NCBI GenBank assembly: GCA_013388745.1
Contig: JACAER010000016.1
Span: forward strand, 186,001 to 250,000
Length of the DNA stretch: 64,000 nucleotides
Source: Chloroflexota bacterium
GTDB taxonomy: Bacteria > Chloroflexota > Anaerolineae > Aggregatilineales > Phototrophicaceae
Reading direction: 5' to 3'
In this document: piece after piece, positions 42,946 to 52,408 of the stretch
Position numbering within the stretch: position 1 is the first letter of the stretch
Layout of the letters: every line of letters starts with the position of its first letter
Program-made: the position numbers and the translations under genes
The notes under the pieces: generated by a model
What the model was told of the DNA's origin: nothing
The model's input: the letters and a program-made list of their open reading frames with translations, nothing else
Database searches by the model: none

Positions 42946-44397
42946 TTAACCAATCGAACCTTCAAGCTGGATCTGGATCAGGCGGTTCATTTCCAGCGCA
43001 TATTCCATCGGCAGTTCTTTGACCAGCGGTTCGATAAATCCGTTGACAATCATGGCGTTGGCCTCGTCTTCGTTCAGCCCGCGGCTCATCAGGTAGAAAA
43101 CCTGATCTTCGCCAATTTTGCTCACAGAAGCCTCGTGCCCCATCGTGACGTTGCGCGCGTCAATTTCCATCGTCGGATAGGTGTCCGAACGGCTCTGATC
43201 GTCCAACAGCAGCGCATCGCAGACGACGTTGCTTTTCACATTGTCCGCGCCTTCCACCACTTTCAGCAGACCGCGATAGCTGGCGCGTCCGCCGTCCTTG
43301 CTGATCGACTTGCTGATAATCTGGCTGGTCGTGTTTGGCGCGAGGTGCGTGATTTTCGCCCCCGCATCCTGATGCTGCCCCTTGCCAGCGAAAGCGATCG
43401 ACAGCACTTCGCCGTGCGCGCCTTCGCCCGCCAGAATCACCGCCGGGTACTTCATCGTCAGCTTGCTGCCCAGATTGCCGTCCACCCATTCCATCGTCGC
43501 GTTTTCGTAAGCAATCGCCCGCTTCGTCACCAGGTTGTAGACATTGTTCGACCAGTTCTGGATCGTCGTGTAGCGGCAGCGCCCGCCCTTCTTGACGATA
43601 ATTTCCACAACCGCGCTGTGCAGACTGTCCGAACTGTAGGTCGGCGCCGTGCAGCCTTCGACGTAGTGGACATACGCCCCCTCATCGACAATGATCAGCG
43701 TCCGCTCGAACTGCCCCATGTTCTTGGTGTTGATGCGGAAGTAGGCCTGAAGCGGCATTTCGACTTGCACGCCCCGCGGCACATAAATGAACGACCCGCC
43801 CGACCACACCGCGCTGTTGAGCGCCGCGAACTTGTTATCCGACGCCGGGATGATCGTGCCGAAGTATTCCTTCACCAGATCCGGGTAGTCGCGTAGCGCC
43901 GAATCCATATCCGTGAAGATCACGCCTTTGGCTTCCAGGTCTTTGCGGATGCTGTGATACACAACTTCCGATTCGTACTGCGCGCTCACACCTTGCAGGA
44001 ACTTTTGCTCCGCTTCGGGGATGCCCAGCCGATCAAAAGTTTCTTTGATTTCCGACGGCACTTCGTCCCAATTGCGCCCCTGTTCCTCGGTGGCGCGCAC
44101 GAAGTAGTAAATGTCGTCGTAGTCGATGCCGCTGACATCCCCGCCCCACGTGGGAGTCGGCTTGCTCTTGAAGATTTCATAAGCCTTCAGCCGGAATTCC
44201 CGCATCCAGACCGGCTCGTTCTTCATCATGCTGATCTGGCGCACGATCTCGGCGTTCAGCCCCTTTTGGCTCTTAAACGAGTAGTTCTCAGCCATGTGGA
44301 AGCCGTATTTTTCGTCGTAAGCCCCGCGCACATCCTTCAACGCCGCTTCATCGCTGCTCAACTGCTTGTCGCCAGAAACGTATTCCATCTCTACCAT
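42946..44397 (-). CDS. sufB: Fe-S cluster assembly protein SufB
   Basis: The 483-residue scaffold protein shows the SufB N-terminal block [22 protein letters not shown], a central segment [22 protein letters not shown] containing the conserved cysteine, and the C-terminal [28 protein letters not shown] with the conserved Glu and His region. These residues line the SufB-SufD interface where the cluster forms. The ATG at 44397 has an AGAGGG site upstream. It follows sufC with a 23-nt gap. Confidence 0.96.
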   Translation of the reverse strand: MVEMEYVSGDKQLSSDEAALKDVRGAYDEKYGFHMAENYSFKSQKGLNAEIVRQISMMKNEPVWMREFRLKAYEIFKSKPTPTWGGDVSGIDYDDIYYFVRATEEQGRNWDEVPSEIKETFDRLGIPEAEQKFLQGVSAQYESEVVYHSIRKDLEAKGVIFTDMDSALRDYPDLVKEYFGTIIPASDNKFAALNSAVWSGGSFIYVPRGVQVEMPLQAYFRINTKNMGQFERTLIIVDEGAYVHYVEGCTAPTYSSDSLHSAVVEIIVKKGGRCRYTTIQNWSNNVYNLVTKRAIAYENATMEWVDGNLGSKLTMKYPAVILAGEGAHGEVLSIAFAGKGQHQDAGAKITHLAPNTTSQIISKSISKDGGRASYRGLLKVVEGADNVKSNVVCDALLLDDQSRSDTYPTMEIDARNVTMGHEASVSKIGEDQVFYLMSRGLNEDEANAMIVNGFIEPLVKELPMEYALEMNRLIQIQLEGSIG

Positions 44398-44420
44398 GAT
44401 CGACCCTCTCTAAAATCCGC

Positions 44421-45194
44421 TTAACCGTGAGCGATTTGTTTGGCGCGTACCCAATCGTAGCCTGCTTCTTCCAGCTTAAGCGCCAGATCTGCGCCGCCGC
44501 TTTCCACGATCTGTCCCTGGAACATGACATGCACGTAATCGGGCTTGATGTAGTTCAGGATACGCTGATAGTGGGTGATAACCAGCGCCCCCATTTCCCT
44601 GCCCTTCAGCTTGTTGACCCCTTCGGCCACCACACGCAGCGCGTCAATATCCAGCCCAGAGTCGGTTTCATCAAGAATCGCCAGACGCGGGTTCAGCACC
44701 GCCATTTGCAAAATCTCGGCCCGTTTCTTTTCCCCGCCGCTAAAGCCTTCGTTCAGATAGCGACCCGCAAAGGCATGGTCAATATGCAGAAAATCCATCT
44801 TTTCCTTCATCAGGCGGCGGAATTCGGGGATCGAAATGCCCTTACTGTCCGGGTTTTCCGCTTTCATGCGCGCGTTGATCGCCTGACGCAGGAAGTTCGC
44901 CAGCGTAATGCCGGGGATAGAAACAGGATATTGAAAGGCGAGGAAAATGCCCGCGCGGCTGCGTTCGTCGGCTTCCAGCTCCAGCAGACTTTCCCCATCC
45001 AGCAGCACTTCCCCATCCGTAATTTCGTAAGCCGGGTGTCCCGCCAGCACATTCGCCAGCGTGCTTTTGCCGGAACCATTCGGTCCCATTAAAGCGTGCG
45101 TTTCGCCTTGATGCACGGTGAGATTCACGCCCCGAAGAATCGGCTTATCTTCGATAGAAACGTGCAGATTGCGGATTTCCAGTGTCGCACCCAT
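44421..45194 (-). CDS. sufC: Fe-S cluster assembly ATPase SufC
   Basis: The 257-residue ABC ATPase has Walker [10 protein letters not shown], the Q-loop in [12 protein letters not shown], the SufC-type signature [15 protein letters not shown], Walker [15 protein letters not shown] and the switch histidine in VITHYQ. It powers cluster assembly in SufBC2D. AGGAGGA precedes the ATG. It is the first gene of the operon sufC-B-D-S-U-Rieske, which starts from a near-consensus promoter. Confidence 0.97.
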   Translation of the reverse strand: MGATLEIRNLHVSIEDKPILRGVNLTVHQGETHALMGPNGSGKSTLANVLAGHPAYEITDGEVLLDGESLLELEADERSRAGIFLAFQYPVSIPGITLANFLRQAINARMKAENPDSKGISIPEFRRLMKEKMDFLHIDHAFAGRYLNEGFSGGEKKRAEILQMAVLNPRLAILDETDSGLDIDALRVVAEGVNKLKGREMGALVITHYQRILNYIKPDYVHVMFQGQIVESGGADLALKLEEAGYDWVRAKQIAHG

Positions 45195-45236
45195 TACAGG
45201 GTTTCCTCCTACAGTGTTTAAGGGCTGTTAAATTTT

Positions 45237-45285
45237 GTCTGTACCCTGAGTTTGAAACTACGAGGTAGTATAGCAGTCTGTACCC
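45237..45285. repeat. Direct repeat of GTCTGTACCC in the suf promoter region
   Basis: Two exact 10-bp copies lie at 45237-45246 and 45276-45285, 39 nt apart start to start. One sits in the spacer between -35 and -10, the other about 25 nt downstream of the start point, positions where a repressor could bind cooperatively. Confidence 0.5.
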
Positions 45286-45295
45286 ATAGTGTCAA
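45267..45295 (-). promoter_or_regulatory. Promoter of the suf operon
   Basis: On the minus strand a perfect -35 TTGACA (45290-45295), a 17-nt spacer and TATACT (45267-45272). The leader is about 65 nt long. Confidence 0.85.
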
Positions 45296-45396
45296 TAAAT
45301 AAGATAAAAATCATAGAAATTCGTGTCTTTTCTCATGCTATGCTAACATCATGAGAGTGTACTAAAATCCGTATAAGAACTTCGAGGAAAAGCACG

Positions 45397-45705
45397 ATGA
45401 GCGATCACATCCAAAGCAAAGAAGAAGGGCTGCGCGACATGCTCCGCCAGGTCGTTGACCCCGAAATCGGCATGAACATCATCGAACTCGGTCTCATCCG
45501 CCGGATCGAGATTCACGATGACCGCGCCCACCTGACCATGATTATGACCACCCCCTTTTGCCCCTATGCCCCCCAGCTCCTCGAACAAACGCGCCGCACC
45601 GCCCAGGAGTATCTCAGCACCCCTGTCACCATCGAGATGGGCATGGAGATGTGGGATCCAAGCATGATGGAAGAAGGCGCCGCCGACGATTGGGGGCTGT
45701 TCTAG
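45397..45705 (+). CDS. SufT/MIP18-like (DUF59) Fe-S assembly factor
   Basis: The 102-residue protein starts MSDHIQSKEEGLRDMLRQVVDPEIGMNIIELG; the DPE-x5-I-x-ELGL segment is the DUF59 hallmark, with the Cys-containing TTPFCPYAP later. Proteins of this family (SufT, PaaD, MIP18) help deliver clusters to target proteins. It is transcribed divergently from sufC across a 202-nt gap, which supports a role in the same pathway. A strong bidirectional terminator follows. Confidence 0.88.
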   Translation: MSDHIQSKEEGLRDMLRQVVDPEIGMNIIELGLIRRIEIHDDRAHLTMIMTTPFCPYAPQLLEQTRRTAQEYLSTPVTIEMGMEMWDPSMMEEGAADDWGLF

Positions 45706-45709
45706 CAGC

Positions 45710-45746
45710 AAAAACGGGGCGGATACCCTCCGCCCCGCCCTTTTTT
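45710..45746. terminator. Bidirectional terminator between the SufT-like and M23 genes
   Basis: CGGGGCGGA (45715-45723) pairs with TCCGCCCCG (45729-45737). Six T follow on the plus strand and a run of A precedes it, giving T on the minus strand, so it can end both convergent transcripts. Confidence 0.85.
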
Positions 45747-47910
45747 AGCCGCGCCAGGGTCGATTTTGTGACGTGAAATCGCGTGGATCAAGGTAGTTGC
45801 GCAGCAGGCGCGGCAGGTCTTTGCCCGGCCAATCGCCCGGACTGCGCTCCAGTATCGTCGTGTGGCTGATGTCGTAGTGCAGGTGCGGGATATAGCGCCC
45901 GCCAGCATCGCCGATCTCGCCAATCTGCTGGCCGCGCTGCACGCGGTCGCCGACTTTCACCCGCACATTCTGCATATGCCCGTAGCGGCTGTATACCACC
46001 ATGCCTGTCGCCGTTTTCAGCGGGTCGTGGCGGATAACCGTTACATTGCCCCACACACGCATCTCCGCCTGGAAAATAACTACGCCGCTCGCCGGGGAAT
46101 ACACAGGCATTCCTTTGTCGCCATAGGGGTTGCTGCCAAAGTTCAAATCGGCGCCGGTGTGATAGGCCTCGCGCGGCGTGCCCACCAGATACAGGCGCGC
46201 ATACGGGCTGGCGTCTGCCCAGCCCTGCGGCCACAGGCGCGATCCTGCCCGTTCGTCCGCGCTCCCAACCGGCGAGTCGAAACCGTCCGCCACATTAGTG
46301 CCTGTCCCTGTCCCTGTCCCTGTCCCCGTGCCACTCCCTGTCCCCGTGCCACTCCCTGTCCCTGTCCCGCTCCCGCCGCCTGTCGTCAACACCTGCCGCC
46401 AGCGCACGGCATCAAAGGCGATTTGCCGTCCGCTTTCGCCCGTCACATCGTTCAGAAAAACGTTCGGCGTCGTGTTTTCGAAGTCGAAGACCCCTAATGT
46501 CGCCCACAAATTGCGGTTGCGCGATTGGTCTATCGGCACGATGATTTCCGTGTTCGCCCCGCGCACCCCATGCACCTTAAAGCGCGCGTTCAGCGTCGTG
46601 GAGTTGCGCGCCGGAATAAAGGTTGCCACTTCGTAGCGTCCCGCCTGCGGGAGCTGCGGTGACCACTGCGCCCAGACTTTGCTGGTTTGCACCTCCGTAT
46701 CCTTGAAGAACACCGGCCAGCCCCACGTGCCGTCGAAACGCTGGAATTCTTCCTGCCCGGTATACGACCCGCGCCGGAAGCCAGGATCATTAGGCCGCAC
46801 AACGATTTCTGCCCCATATTGTGTGTCGCCGCCCGGCTGCGGGTCGGGCTGTGGCGTACTCGATGGCGCAATCGCCCGGTTTATGACCGGCCACGATGCC
46901 GCCCGCACCGCCCCATAGCGCCACCAACTCAGCCCACGCGACCCTAAGGTTTGCGTCGAAAGCGTATGCCCGGTGCCCTGATCGGCCACTTCGGCGTCAG
47001 TGGGCAAGATGGCAAACAGCGGACGCCCATAGCTCGCCCACGTGCGGAACCCTTCTGCCAGCACATCGTCTACCGGACGCCGGAATGTTGACCAATAGGT
47101 TTGCAAATGCACGCTGTTGACGAACGGAAACCATTCCAGCGGGAAGATGCCGTTATAGTGCGCCGGACGCGGGTCAACCGCGATCCCTATATGAAACGAC
47201 CCAGGAATCTGCCGCCGTACCGCGCTCATGATTTGCCGGACAGCCTCTTTCGGCCCTTCCCAGAAGCCTGCATGAGGTTCTATATCCAGCACCATCGAAC
47301 GCACGCCGGGACGCGAACAGATTTGTATCAGTGTGTTGGCTTCTTCCGCCGCTTTTGTCCCTTTCAGCACGCACCAGGCATGAAATTCGAGATTAAAACG
47401 GCTGAGCGTTTGCGCCCAGCGATCAATATCCTGCGGGCCGTTGATCGCCATATTGCCCGAATCGAAACGCCCCTGCCAATCGGCGCCGTCGTTGGTCTTC
47501 ACCCAGATCTGCGTCAGATTTGGCGCCAGCCGTTTCACATTCGTCGCCAGTTCCTCGATCGTCTTTTCAGGCACCGCTTGGCCTTTCCAGTGCCAGATGC
47601 CGATCTTGCCATCATACGGCGTGGCGGGCTGATTATCGTTTTTGATCGCCTGCGGAGTATCTTCAAAGCCGATAAAGCCCGTAGAAACCCAGCCACCAAT
47701 GCCGTACTGCTCGATAAACACCCAACCGTCGCTGGTGCGGGTAGCAGGATAATAGGTCAGCAGCGTATTGTTGCGTATATCGCCGATGTCCGCGTAAGTC
47801 GTAGCCGGGCCGCTGCGCAAATTCACAAAGGAGGCGCGTGTTTTGGCGAGCGCCGCTACGCCCGTGCCGGCGGTGGCGGGTTTGGGCACAGGGGGAGGAT
47901 TTGTGCTCAT
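45745..47910 (-). CDS. Multidomain cell-wall hydrolase-like protein with SH3, glycosidase-like, golvesin-like and M23 domains
   Basis: The 721-residue protein has, in order, an SH3-like domain (about 30-85), a barrel-like region (about 100-350; KIGIWHWKG, TQIWVKTNDGADW and VLDIEPHAG) resembling GH25/GH18-type glycosidases, a golvesin/xly-type beta-sandwich (about 405-510), a Gly/Thr/Ser linker made by DNA repeats, and an M23 metallopeptidase (about 570-700). The M23 zinc ligands are in HTGADL and HLHYDI, with GHMQNV between. M23 enzymes cut peptidoglycan cross-bridges. No signal peptide or membrane helix is seen, which is odd for such a set. The ATG at 47910 has AAGGAG upstream. Confidence 0.8.
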   Translation of the reverse strand: MSTNPPPVPKPATAGTGVAALAKTRASFVNLRSGPATTYADIGDIRNNTLLTYYPATRTSDGWVFIEQYGIGGWVSTGFIGFEDTPQAIKNDNQPATPYDGKIGIWHWKGQAVPEKTIEELATNVKRLAPNLTQIWVKTNDGADWQGRFDSGNMAINGPQDIDRWAQTLSRFNLEFHAWCVLKGTKAAEEANTLIQICSRPGVRSMVLDIEPHAGFWEGPKEAVRQIMSAVRRQIPGSFHIGIAVDPRPAHYNGIFPLEWFPFVNSVHLQTYWSTFRRPVDDVLAEGFRTWASYGRPLFAILPTDAEVADQGTGHTLSTQTLGSRGLSWWRYGAVRAASWPVINRAIAPSSTPQPDPQPGGDTQYGAEIVVRPNDPGFRRGSYTGQEEFQRFDGTWGWPVFFKDTEVQTSKVWAQWSPQLPQAGRYEVATFIPARNSTTLNARFKVHGVRGANTEIIVPIDQSRNRNLWATLGVFDFENTTPNVFLNDVTGESGRQIAFDAVRWRQVLTTGGGSGTGTGSGTGTGSGTGTGTGTGTGTNVADGFDSPVGSADERAGSRLWPQGWADASPYARLYLVGTPREAYHTGADLNFGSNPYGDKGMPVYSPASGVVIFQAEMRVWGNVTVIRHDPLKTATGMVVYSRYGHMQNVRVKVGDRVQRGQQIGEIGDAGGRYIPHLHYDISHTTILERSPGDWPGKDLPRLLRNYLDPRDFTSQNRPWRG
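46298..46374. repeat. Coding minisatellite in the M23 gene linker
   Basis: Imperfect tandem copies of the hexamer CCCTGT and of CCCCGTGCCACT encode, on the minus strand, a run of Gly-Thr and Gly-Ser pairs linking the golvesin-like and M23 domains. Confidence 0.8.
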
Positions 47911-47956
47911 CCGAGACTCCTTAACGTAGAATAAACGAATCCTTAGCTGTGGATGG

Positions 47957-48002
47957 TAAAACAAAACGCCGCACAAAGCAAAACTCTTGCCTTCGGCGTT
48001 TT
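47957..48002 (-). terminator. Terminator of the selD operon
   Basis: On the minus strand AAAACGCCG pairs with CGGCGTTTT (arms at 47994-48002 and 47963-47971), followed by GTTTTAC. It lies 25 nt after the stop of the unknown gene and before the M23 gene. Confidence 0.6.
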
Positions 48003-48027
48003 CTCCTGCCTGCTGTTGCCACAGCCT

Positions 48028-48453
48028 TCATTCGCTGTCGGTCTTGCTTGGTTTTTCGGCCACGTCCAGCGCCGCGCCCAGCGCTTCAAAAAATTTTTGC
48101 GCTTCTTCGTCGCTCAGCCGTGCGCTCCATTCTTTATCGCCCGCCCAACCGTGAATCTGATACCCGCCCTCTTTGGCCTTATCGACGGCAGCGTGTGAGG
48201 TAATTGTCGGCGCGTCCGCATTGCGCATCGGTGCGGTGGCAACAATCGCCACAGAAGTTTGCGTTTTTTCAGGATACAGGTAGCGACCCAGATGAAACCA
48301 CACGATCTGTGCGGCGCGCTGCGAAAGCACGCGCGTCCAGCGTGTAGAATCTTCCGCCGTCCCGCCGACGAGAAACGAATCGCCGCCGGGTTTGCGGGTC
48401 ACGAAAAGCTCTTTGCAATATCCATACGCGCCCGCTGGCTTTTCTGTGGACAT
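48028..48453 (-). CDS. Protein of unknown function next to selD
   Basis: The 141-residue soluble protein is not recognised. It has a mixed alpha/beta composition, two cysteines are absent apart from Cys13, and an aromatic-rich middle (QIVWFHLGRYLYPE) is followed by YQIHGWAGDKEWSARLSDEEAQKFFEAL. The ATG has GAGGAG 9 nt upstream. It lies 36 nt downstream of selD on the same strand and before a shared terminator, so it is probably co-transcribed with selD. A link to selenium is only positional. Confidence 0.65.
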   Translation of the reverse strand: MSTEKPAGAYGYCKELFVTRKPGGDSFLVGGTAEDSTRWTRVLSQRAAQIVWFHLGRYLYPEKTQTSVAIVATAPMRNADAPTITSHAAVDKAKEGGYQIHGWAGDKEWSARLSDEEAQKFFEALGAALDVAEKPSKTDSE

Positions 48454-48489
48454 GGTTGCTATCTCCTCAGGGCAAAAGAAGTCTCTATT

Positions 48490-49548
48490 TTAGAGTCTAA
48501 TCTCTATTCTACCCTGTCCTGCCCGTGCTTCACCAACCAACATCGCCAGATCGCCGCCATTCCGCAGCGTGTCGCACAGCCCATCGGCGGTTTCCGGCGC
48601 GGCGGCCAGCAGTAGCCCGCCCGATGTTTGCGGGTCATAAAGTAAATACTGCTGCCATGCTTCGATCCCCGAATCAAACTGCACCCATTGACTAAAATAG
48701 TCCCGATTGCGCCACATGCCCCCGGCGAAAATCTCCTGCTGGGCATACTCCGCCGCCCCCGGCAGCCACGCCAATGCTCCCCAACTCATTTCCAGATCAA
48801 CATGGCTCAGATGCGCCATTTCGTGCGCATGCCCCAGCAGCCCATAGCCTGTAATGTCGGTCGCCCCGCGCACACCATGCGCCAGCGCGGCCCTGGCCCC
48901 CGCCCGATTCAAGCGGCTCATACTGGCGACTGCCGCGTTGACATGTGCTGTTTCTGCCCGCTTGTTTTTTAGAGCAGTAGTCACGACGCCTGTACCCAGC
49001 GCTTTTGTCAAAATCAGTTTGTCGCCCGGACGCATGCCGCCTTTGGTCAAAAGGCGCTGCGGATGGGCCAGCCCTGTGACCGCCAGCCCATATTTCGGTT
49101 CTTTATCCGTCACGGTGTGCCCGCCGGCGATCACGGCCCCGGCTTCCCGCACTTTTTCCGCGCCCCCGCGCAGAATCTCCGTCAGCAGTTCCATATCAAG
49201 CCCATCTGGAAAAGCAGCCAGATTGATCGCCATCAGCGGTTCGCCCCCCATCGCGTAGACATCGCTCAAGGCATTGGCCGCTGCGATCGCCCCAAACGCA
49301 TAAGCATCATCGACCACCGGCGGGAAAAAATCCACTGTCGAGATGATCGCCCGTTCCTCGTCCAGTTGGTAAACGGCAGCGTCGTCCGGCTCGGCCAGCC
49401 CGACGATCAACGCGCGATAGTCTGCGCTTGGGAACAAACCACTCAGCGGACGCAGCACCTGCGCCAGGTCGCTTGGACCGAGCTTAGACGCTCAACCCGC
49501 GCACGAGGCCAGTGTGGTCAGCCGCACGCTGGGAACCAACTTTTTCAT
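48490..49548 (-). CDS. selD: Selenide, water dikinase containing selenocysteine (UGA at codon 19)
   Basis: SelD makes selenophosphate from selenide and ATP. The ATG at 49548 opens MKKLVPSVRLTTLASCAG, then an in-frame TGA (49492-49494), then ASKLGPSDLAQVLRPL, which is the normal SelD N terminus with the catalytic Cys/Sec position filled by Sec19. The rest is standard: ISTVDFFPPVVDD, ANALSDVYAMGG, GGHTVTD and DITGYGLLGHA, then YDPQTSGGLL. A stem-loop starts right after the UGA. Without read-through only a truncated frame from a GTG at 49458 would remain, lacking the catalytic residue. The expected full length is 352 residues. Confidence 0.9.
49461..49494 (-). promoter_or_regulatory. UGA selenocysteine codon and SECIS-like hairpin in selD
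   Basis: After the TGA, GCGTC pairs with GGCGC (49461-49465) and an upper stem GCT/AGC closes a 7-nt loop CGGTCCA. The placement just 3' of the UGA and a GGUC in the apical loop fit bacterial SECIS elements. Confidence 0.65.
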
Positions 49549-49598
49549 TATCGTCTGCCTTGTTGTCTCTTAACGATTTCGCTTCAACGATCCCTTTT

Positions 49599-49627
49599 AG
49601 TATAGAAGGTCTCTACGCACGAATCAA
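49599..49627 (-). promoter_or_regulatory. Promoter of selD
   Basis: On the minus strand TTGATT (49622-49627), a 17-nt spacer and TATACT (49599-49604). The leader is about 45 nt. Confidence 0.75.
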
Positions 49628-49779
49628 CACTGCTGCTGGAGGGTACCCGACTTCTAACAATCTCTTTTCTGGTCACCAAAGGCAAATGCCCGCCTCTACA
49701 CATCACAGTCTCATTTGCAGTCTCTTGGCGGATGCGTCAAACTACAGTGCAGAAACACGCTAGCCATAAGGATTGCGTT

Positions 49780-52179
49780 ATGTCCATCAAGTATCGGATT
49801 GTACTGGTTGTACTGGTTTTATTGCCGCTGTTGGGTGTTTCGTCTGTGCAAGCGCAGAACGCCCCTGCTGCTGAAATCGAAAACGACGACGGCGGTGTGC
49901 GCATCATTGAAGGCACGCTGACCTTTACCAACACGCTCCAGCGCTTTTTTACCGAAATCCCGCTGCTTATGCTCGAAGATCAGGCCGGTTTTGTCGATCG
50001 CGATTGGTCCTTTAACCCTTCCCCCGAATCGCAGGAACTCGGCCAGTTCACCACCCCGTTTTTCGATAATTCTGGCGAAACCGTAGACTATACGCTCTCC
50101 CTGCCGCTGCAACCGCGCGCCGAGTACCGCGATGTCGATCAGGACAGCCGCCAAGAAACCGGCGTGCAGATCTTTGCTGTCGCCTTCTGGGACAGCCGCA
50201 ACGGTGATACGGTGGTGGATCGCTACGATTGGCAGGGCTATGGCGGCTGGACAACCTCCTATGCTTCGACGCGCGTCAGCTTTAATCCAGAAACCTATGG
50301 CGAATACATTGGCGGGCAGATTGTCGTTTATGCGCCCGATGATGAACAGGGCTTCCCATCGGGTTTCGGCGACGATGGCCTGCTTTTCACCCCAGATGAT
50401 CCCATCGTAACCCTGCCCGCCGGTTACACGCTGGTCGATATGGATACCGAAACTTTCACCTTTGACCGTTCACAAACCGTCATCGTTGACACCTATGAGC
50501 CGGAATCGCTCGTGCCTGTCGATTTCTCCGATCTCAGCTATACCGAAGCTTTTATGGCTCTGGTGGACTATGGGCGCGAACAATACGCCTATACCGAACT
50601 GAAAGACATCGACTGGGATGCGCTGGAAGAAGAATTCCTGCCCCGTCTTCAGGAAGCCGAAGACGATGAAGATGTCGAAGCGTATCTTGTCGCCATGTAC
50701 GACTTCGCGCAGCGTATCCCCGATGGTCACGTCTCCTTTTTGACCTCCGCCAGCACAATCCTTAATGACCTTGAGCAGCAACAGATCGCCGGCGGTCTGG
50801 GTTTCGCCGTGCGCGAACTGGCCGACGGGCGTATTCTCGTCAACTATGTGCTGGAAGGTGGCCCGGCGCAAGAAGCCGGCATCGAACTCGGCGCCGAGGT
50901 CACGGCGATCAACGATCTGGATATTCAGGAAGCTATCACCGCCGCCTACAGCCCCAACGGCCCCTATAGCTCGCCCATTACCCGTCGCCTCGATCTCGTG
51001 CGCTTCGTCACCCGCTTCCCGCTCGATACCGAAGTCCAAGTGCGTTTTGTCAATCCTGGCGACGCGACTCCACGTAAAGTCCGCCTGACCGCCATTGATG
51101 AACGCGACAGCCTGCTGTTTACGCGCCAGTTCGTCTATGGTGTGCGCCCAACCGTGCCCTCCCCCTCCATTGCTTACGAGTTCCTGCCCAGCGGTTATGG
51201 TTATCTGCGCGTCAACACCTTCACCATGGACGGCGCGATCCTGGCCGCCACGATGGAGGAATTTATCAGCACGGTTAATCAATTCGGCGCGCCGGGCATC
51301 ATCATCGACATCCGCAGCAACGGCGGCGGCGTCAGCACCAACGCCACTGCCCTGGCCTCCTACTTCTTCACCGAAGACACGCCCACAGGCTACACCGAAA
51401 CCTATAACACCGACATCGACGCCTTCTACTACGATGACCGTTTCCCCACCCTGATTTTGCCGCCGCCCAGTGATGCCCTCATTTATAGCGGCCCCGTCGC
51501 TGTCCTGGTTGGTCCCGCCTGCTTTAGTGCCTGCGAAGCCTTCGCTTACTACATGACGCTGCGTGACGACCCGACCGCCTTGGTCGGCCATTACCCCACC
51601 AACGGCATTATCGGCGGGCGCACCTTTGATATTCCGCTGCCCGAAGGATCCGTGATGTCGCTGCCCAACTCGCGCCGCCTGGATATGGACGGCGAAAACA
51701 TCATCGAAGGCACGGGCGTTGCGCCGACGATTCTCGTCCCGATCACCGAAGACAATATGTCCATTGCCCTCGATCAGCAGGATTTAATCCTCGACGCGGC
51801 TGTAGCCTACCTCGAAGCCCCCGCAGCATCGCTCGGATACCGCCTCCGTGACGGCGGCAGCATCGAAGTCGGGGATGAAATCACCGACACCCTTGCCGAA
51901 GGTGAACGCATCCGCTATACGCTCGAAGTCGAGGAAGGCCAGCAAATCAGCATCTTCCTGGGCGACGATAGCGGCAACTTCGACACCTATCTGCGCCTCT
52001 ACGACACCGAGGGCAATCTGCTGGCCGAAAACGACGACGCCGAACCTGGCGTAACCCTCAATTCGGCGCTCGAAGACCTGGAGATTCCCGCTGATCTGAC
52101 CCTGATTGTTGAAGTCGGCACCTATAACGACGAGGACGAAGGCGAATTTACGCTGCGCATCGAAGAAGTCGGCAATTAG
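49780..52179 (+). CDS. Secreted S41-family C-terminal processing peptidase-like protein
   Basis: The 799-residue protein has a signal peptide ending VQAQ near residue 27, an N-terminal beta-rich region (about 30-240), a helical region, a PDZ domain (about 345-430; GGLGFAVRELADGRILVNYVLEGG), and an S41 tail-specific protease domain (about 450-660) with RSNGGGV and the probable nucleophile serine in GPACFSACEAF. The C terminus (about 690-799) is a pre-peptidase-like beta domain (GDEITDTLAEGERIRYTLEVEEGQ). It probably cleaves proteins outside the membrane. The ATG at 49780 has AAGG upstream and gives the signal peptide. Confidence 0.85.
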   Translation: MSIKYRIVLVVLVLLPLLGVSSVQAQNAPAAEIENDDGGVRIIEGTLTFTNTLQRFFTEIPLLMLEDQAGFVDRDWSFNPSPESQELGQFTTPFFDNSGETVDYTLSLPLQPRAEYRDVDQDSRQETGVQIFAVAFWDSRNGDTVVDRYDWQGYGGWTTSYASTRVSFNPETYGEYIGGQIVVYAPDDEQGFPSGFGDDGLLFTPDDPIVTLPAGYTLVDMDTETFTFDRSQTVIVDTYEPESLVPVDFSDLSYTEAFMALVDYGREQYAYTELKDIDWDALEEEFLPRLQEAEDDEDVEAYLVAMYDFAQRIPDGHVSFLTSASTILNDLEQQQIAGGLGFAVRELADGRILVNYVLEGGPAQEAGIELGAEVTAINDLDIQEAITAAYSPNGPYSSPITRRLDLVRFVTRFPLDTEVQVRFVNPGDATPRKVRLTAIDERDSLLFTRQFVYGVRPTVPSPSIAYEFLPSGYGYLRVNTFTMDGAILAATMEEFISTVNQFGAPGIIIDIRSNGGGVSTNATALASYFFTEDTPTGYTETYNTDIDAFYYDDRFPTLILPPPSDALIYSGPVAVLVGPACFSACEAFAYYMTLRDDPTALVGHYPTNGIIGGRTFDIPLPEGSVMSLPNSRRLDMDGENIIEGTGVAPTILVPITEDNMSIALDQQDLILDAAVAYLEAPAASLGYRLRDGGSIEVGDEITDTLAEGERIRYTLEVEEGQQISIFLGDDSGNFDTYLRLYDTEGNLLAENDDAEPGVTLNSALEDLEIPADLTLIVEVGTYNDEDEGEFTLRIEEVGN

Positions 52180-52201
52180 AACAAGCCATGAAATTGTCAT
52201 A

Positions 52202-52233
52202 GGACGTGGTGGCCGAAGCGTGCCACGTCCTTT
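52202..52233 (+). terminator. Terminator of the S41 peptidase gene
   Basis: GGACGTGG (52202-52209) pairs with CCACGTCC (52223-52230), followed by TTT. Confidence 0.6.
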
Positions 52234-52293
52234 GCTTCCTTAGAGAATCATTTGAAAATTCCATGAAATTGTGTAAACGATTACTTGGAAACG

Positions 52294-52319
52294 TTGCCTA
52301 TTGACGAAAAATAAGGCAA
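52294..52319. repeat. Inverted repeat upstream of the STAS gene
   Basis: TTGCCT (52294-52299) and AGGCAA (52314-52319) flank 14 nt that include TTGACG, a possible -35 box. No convincing -10 box follows at 16-18 nt, so the promoter is not called. Confidence 0.3.
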
Positions 52320-52408
52320 GATTAAGTTTAGATATTGAGTTATCATAAGGCTGGATCATGAGCATCCTCTATTATAGTCTGAATCTCGCCTTTGCGCGGG
52401 GGAGTGAC

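Noticed and set aside
48490..49458. selD starting at the GTG at 49458
   Set aside because: It would lack the catalytic Cys/Sec segment, while the upstream frame with one TGA restores the complete family N terminus.
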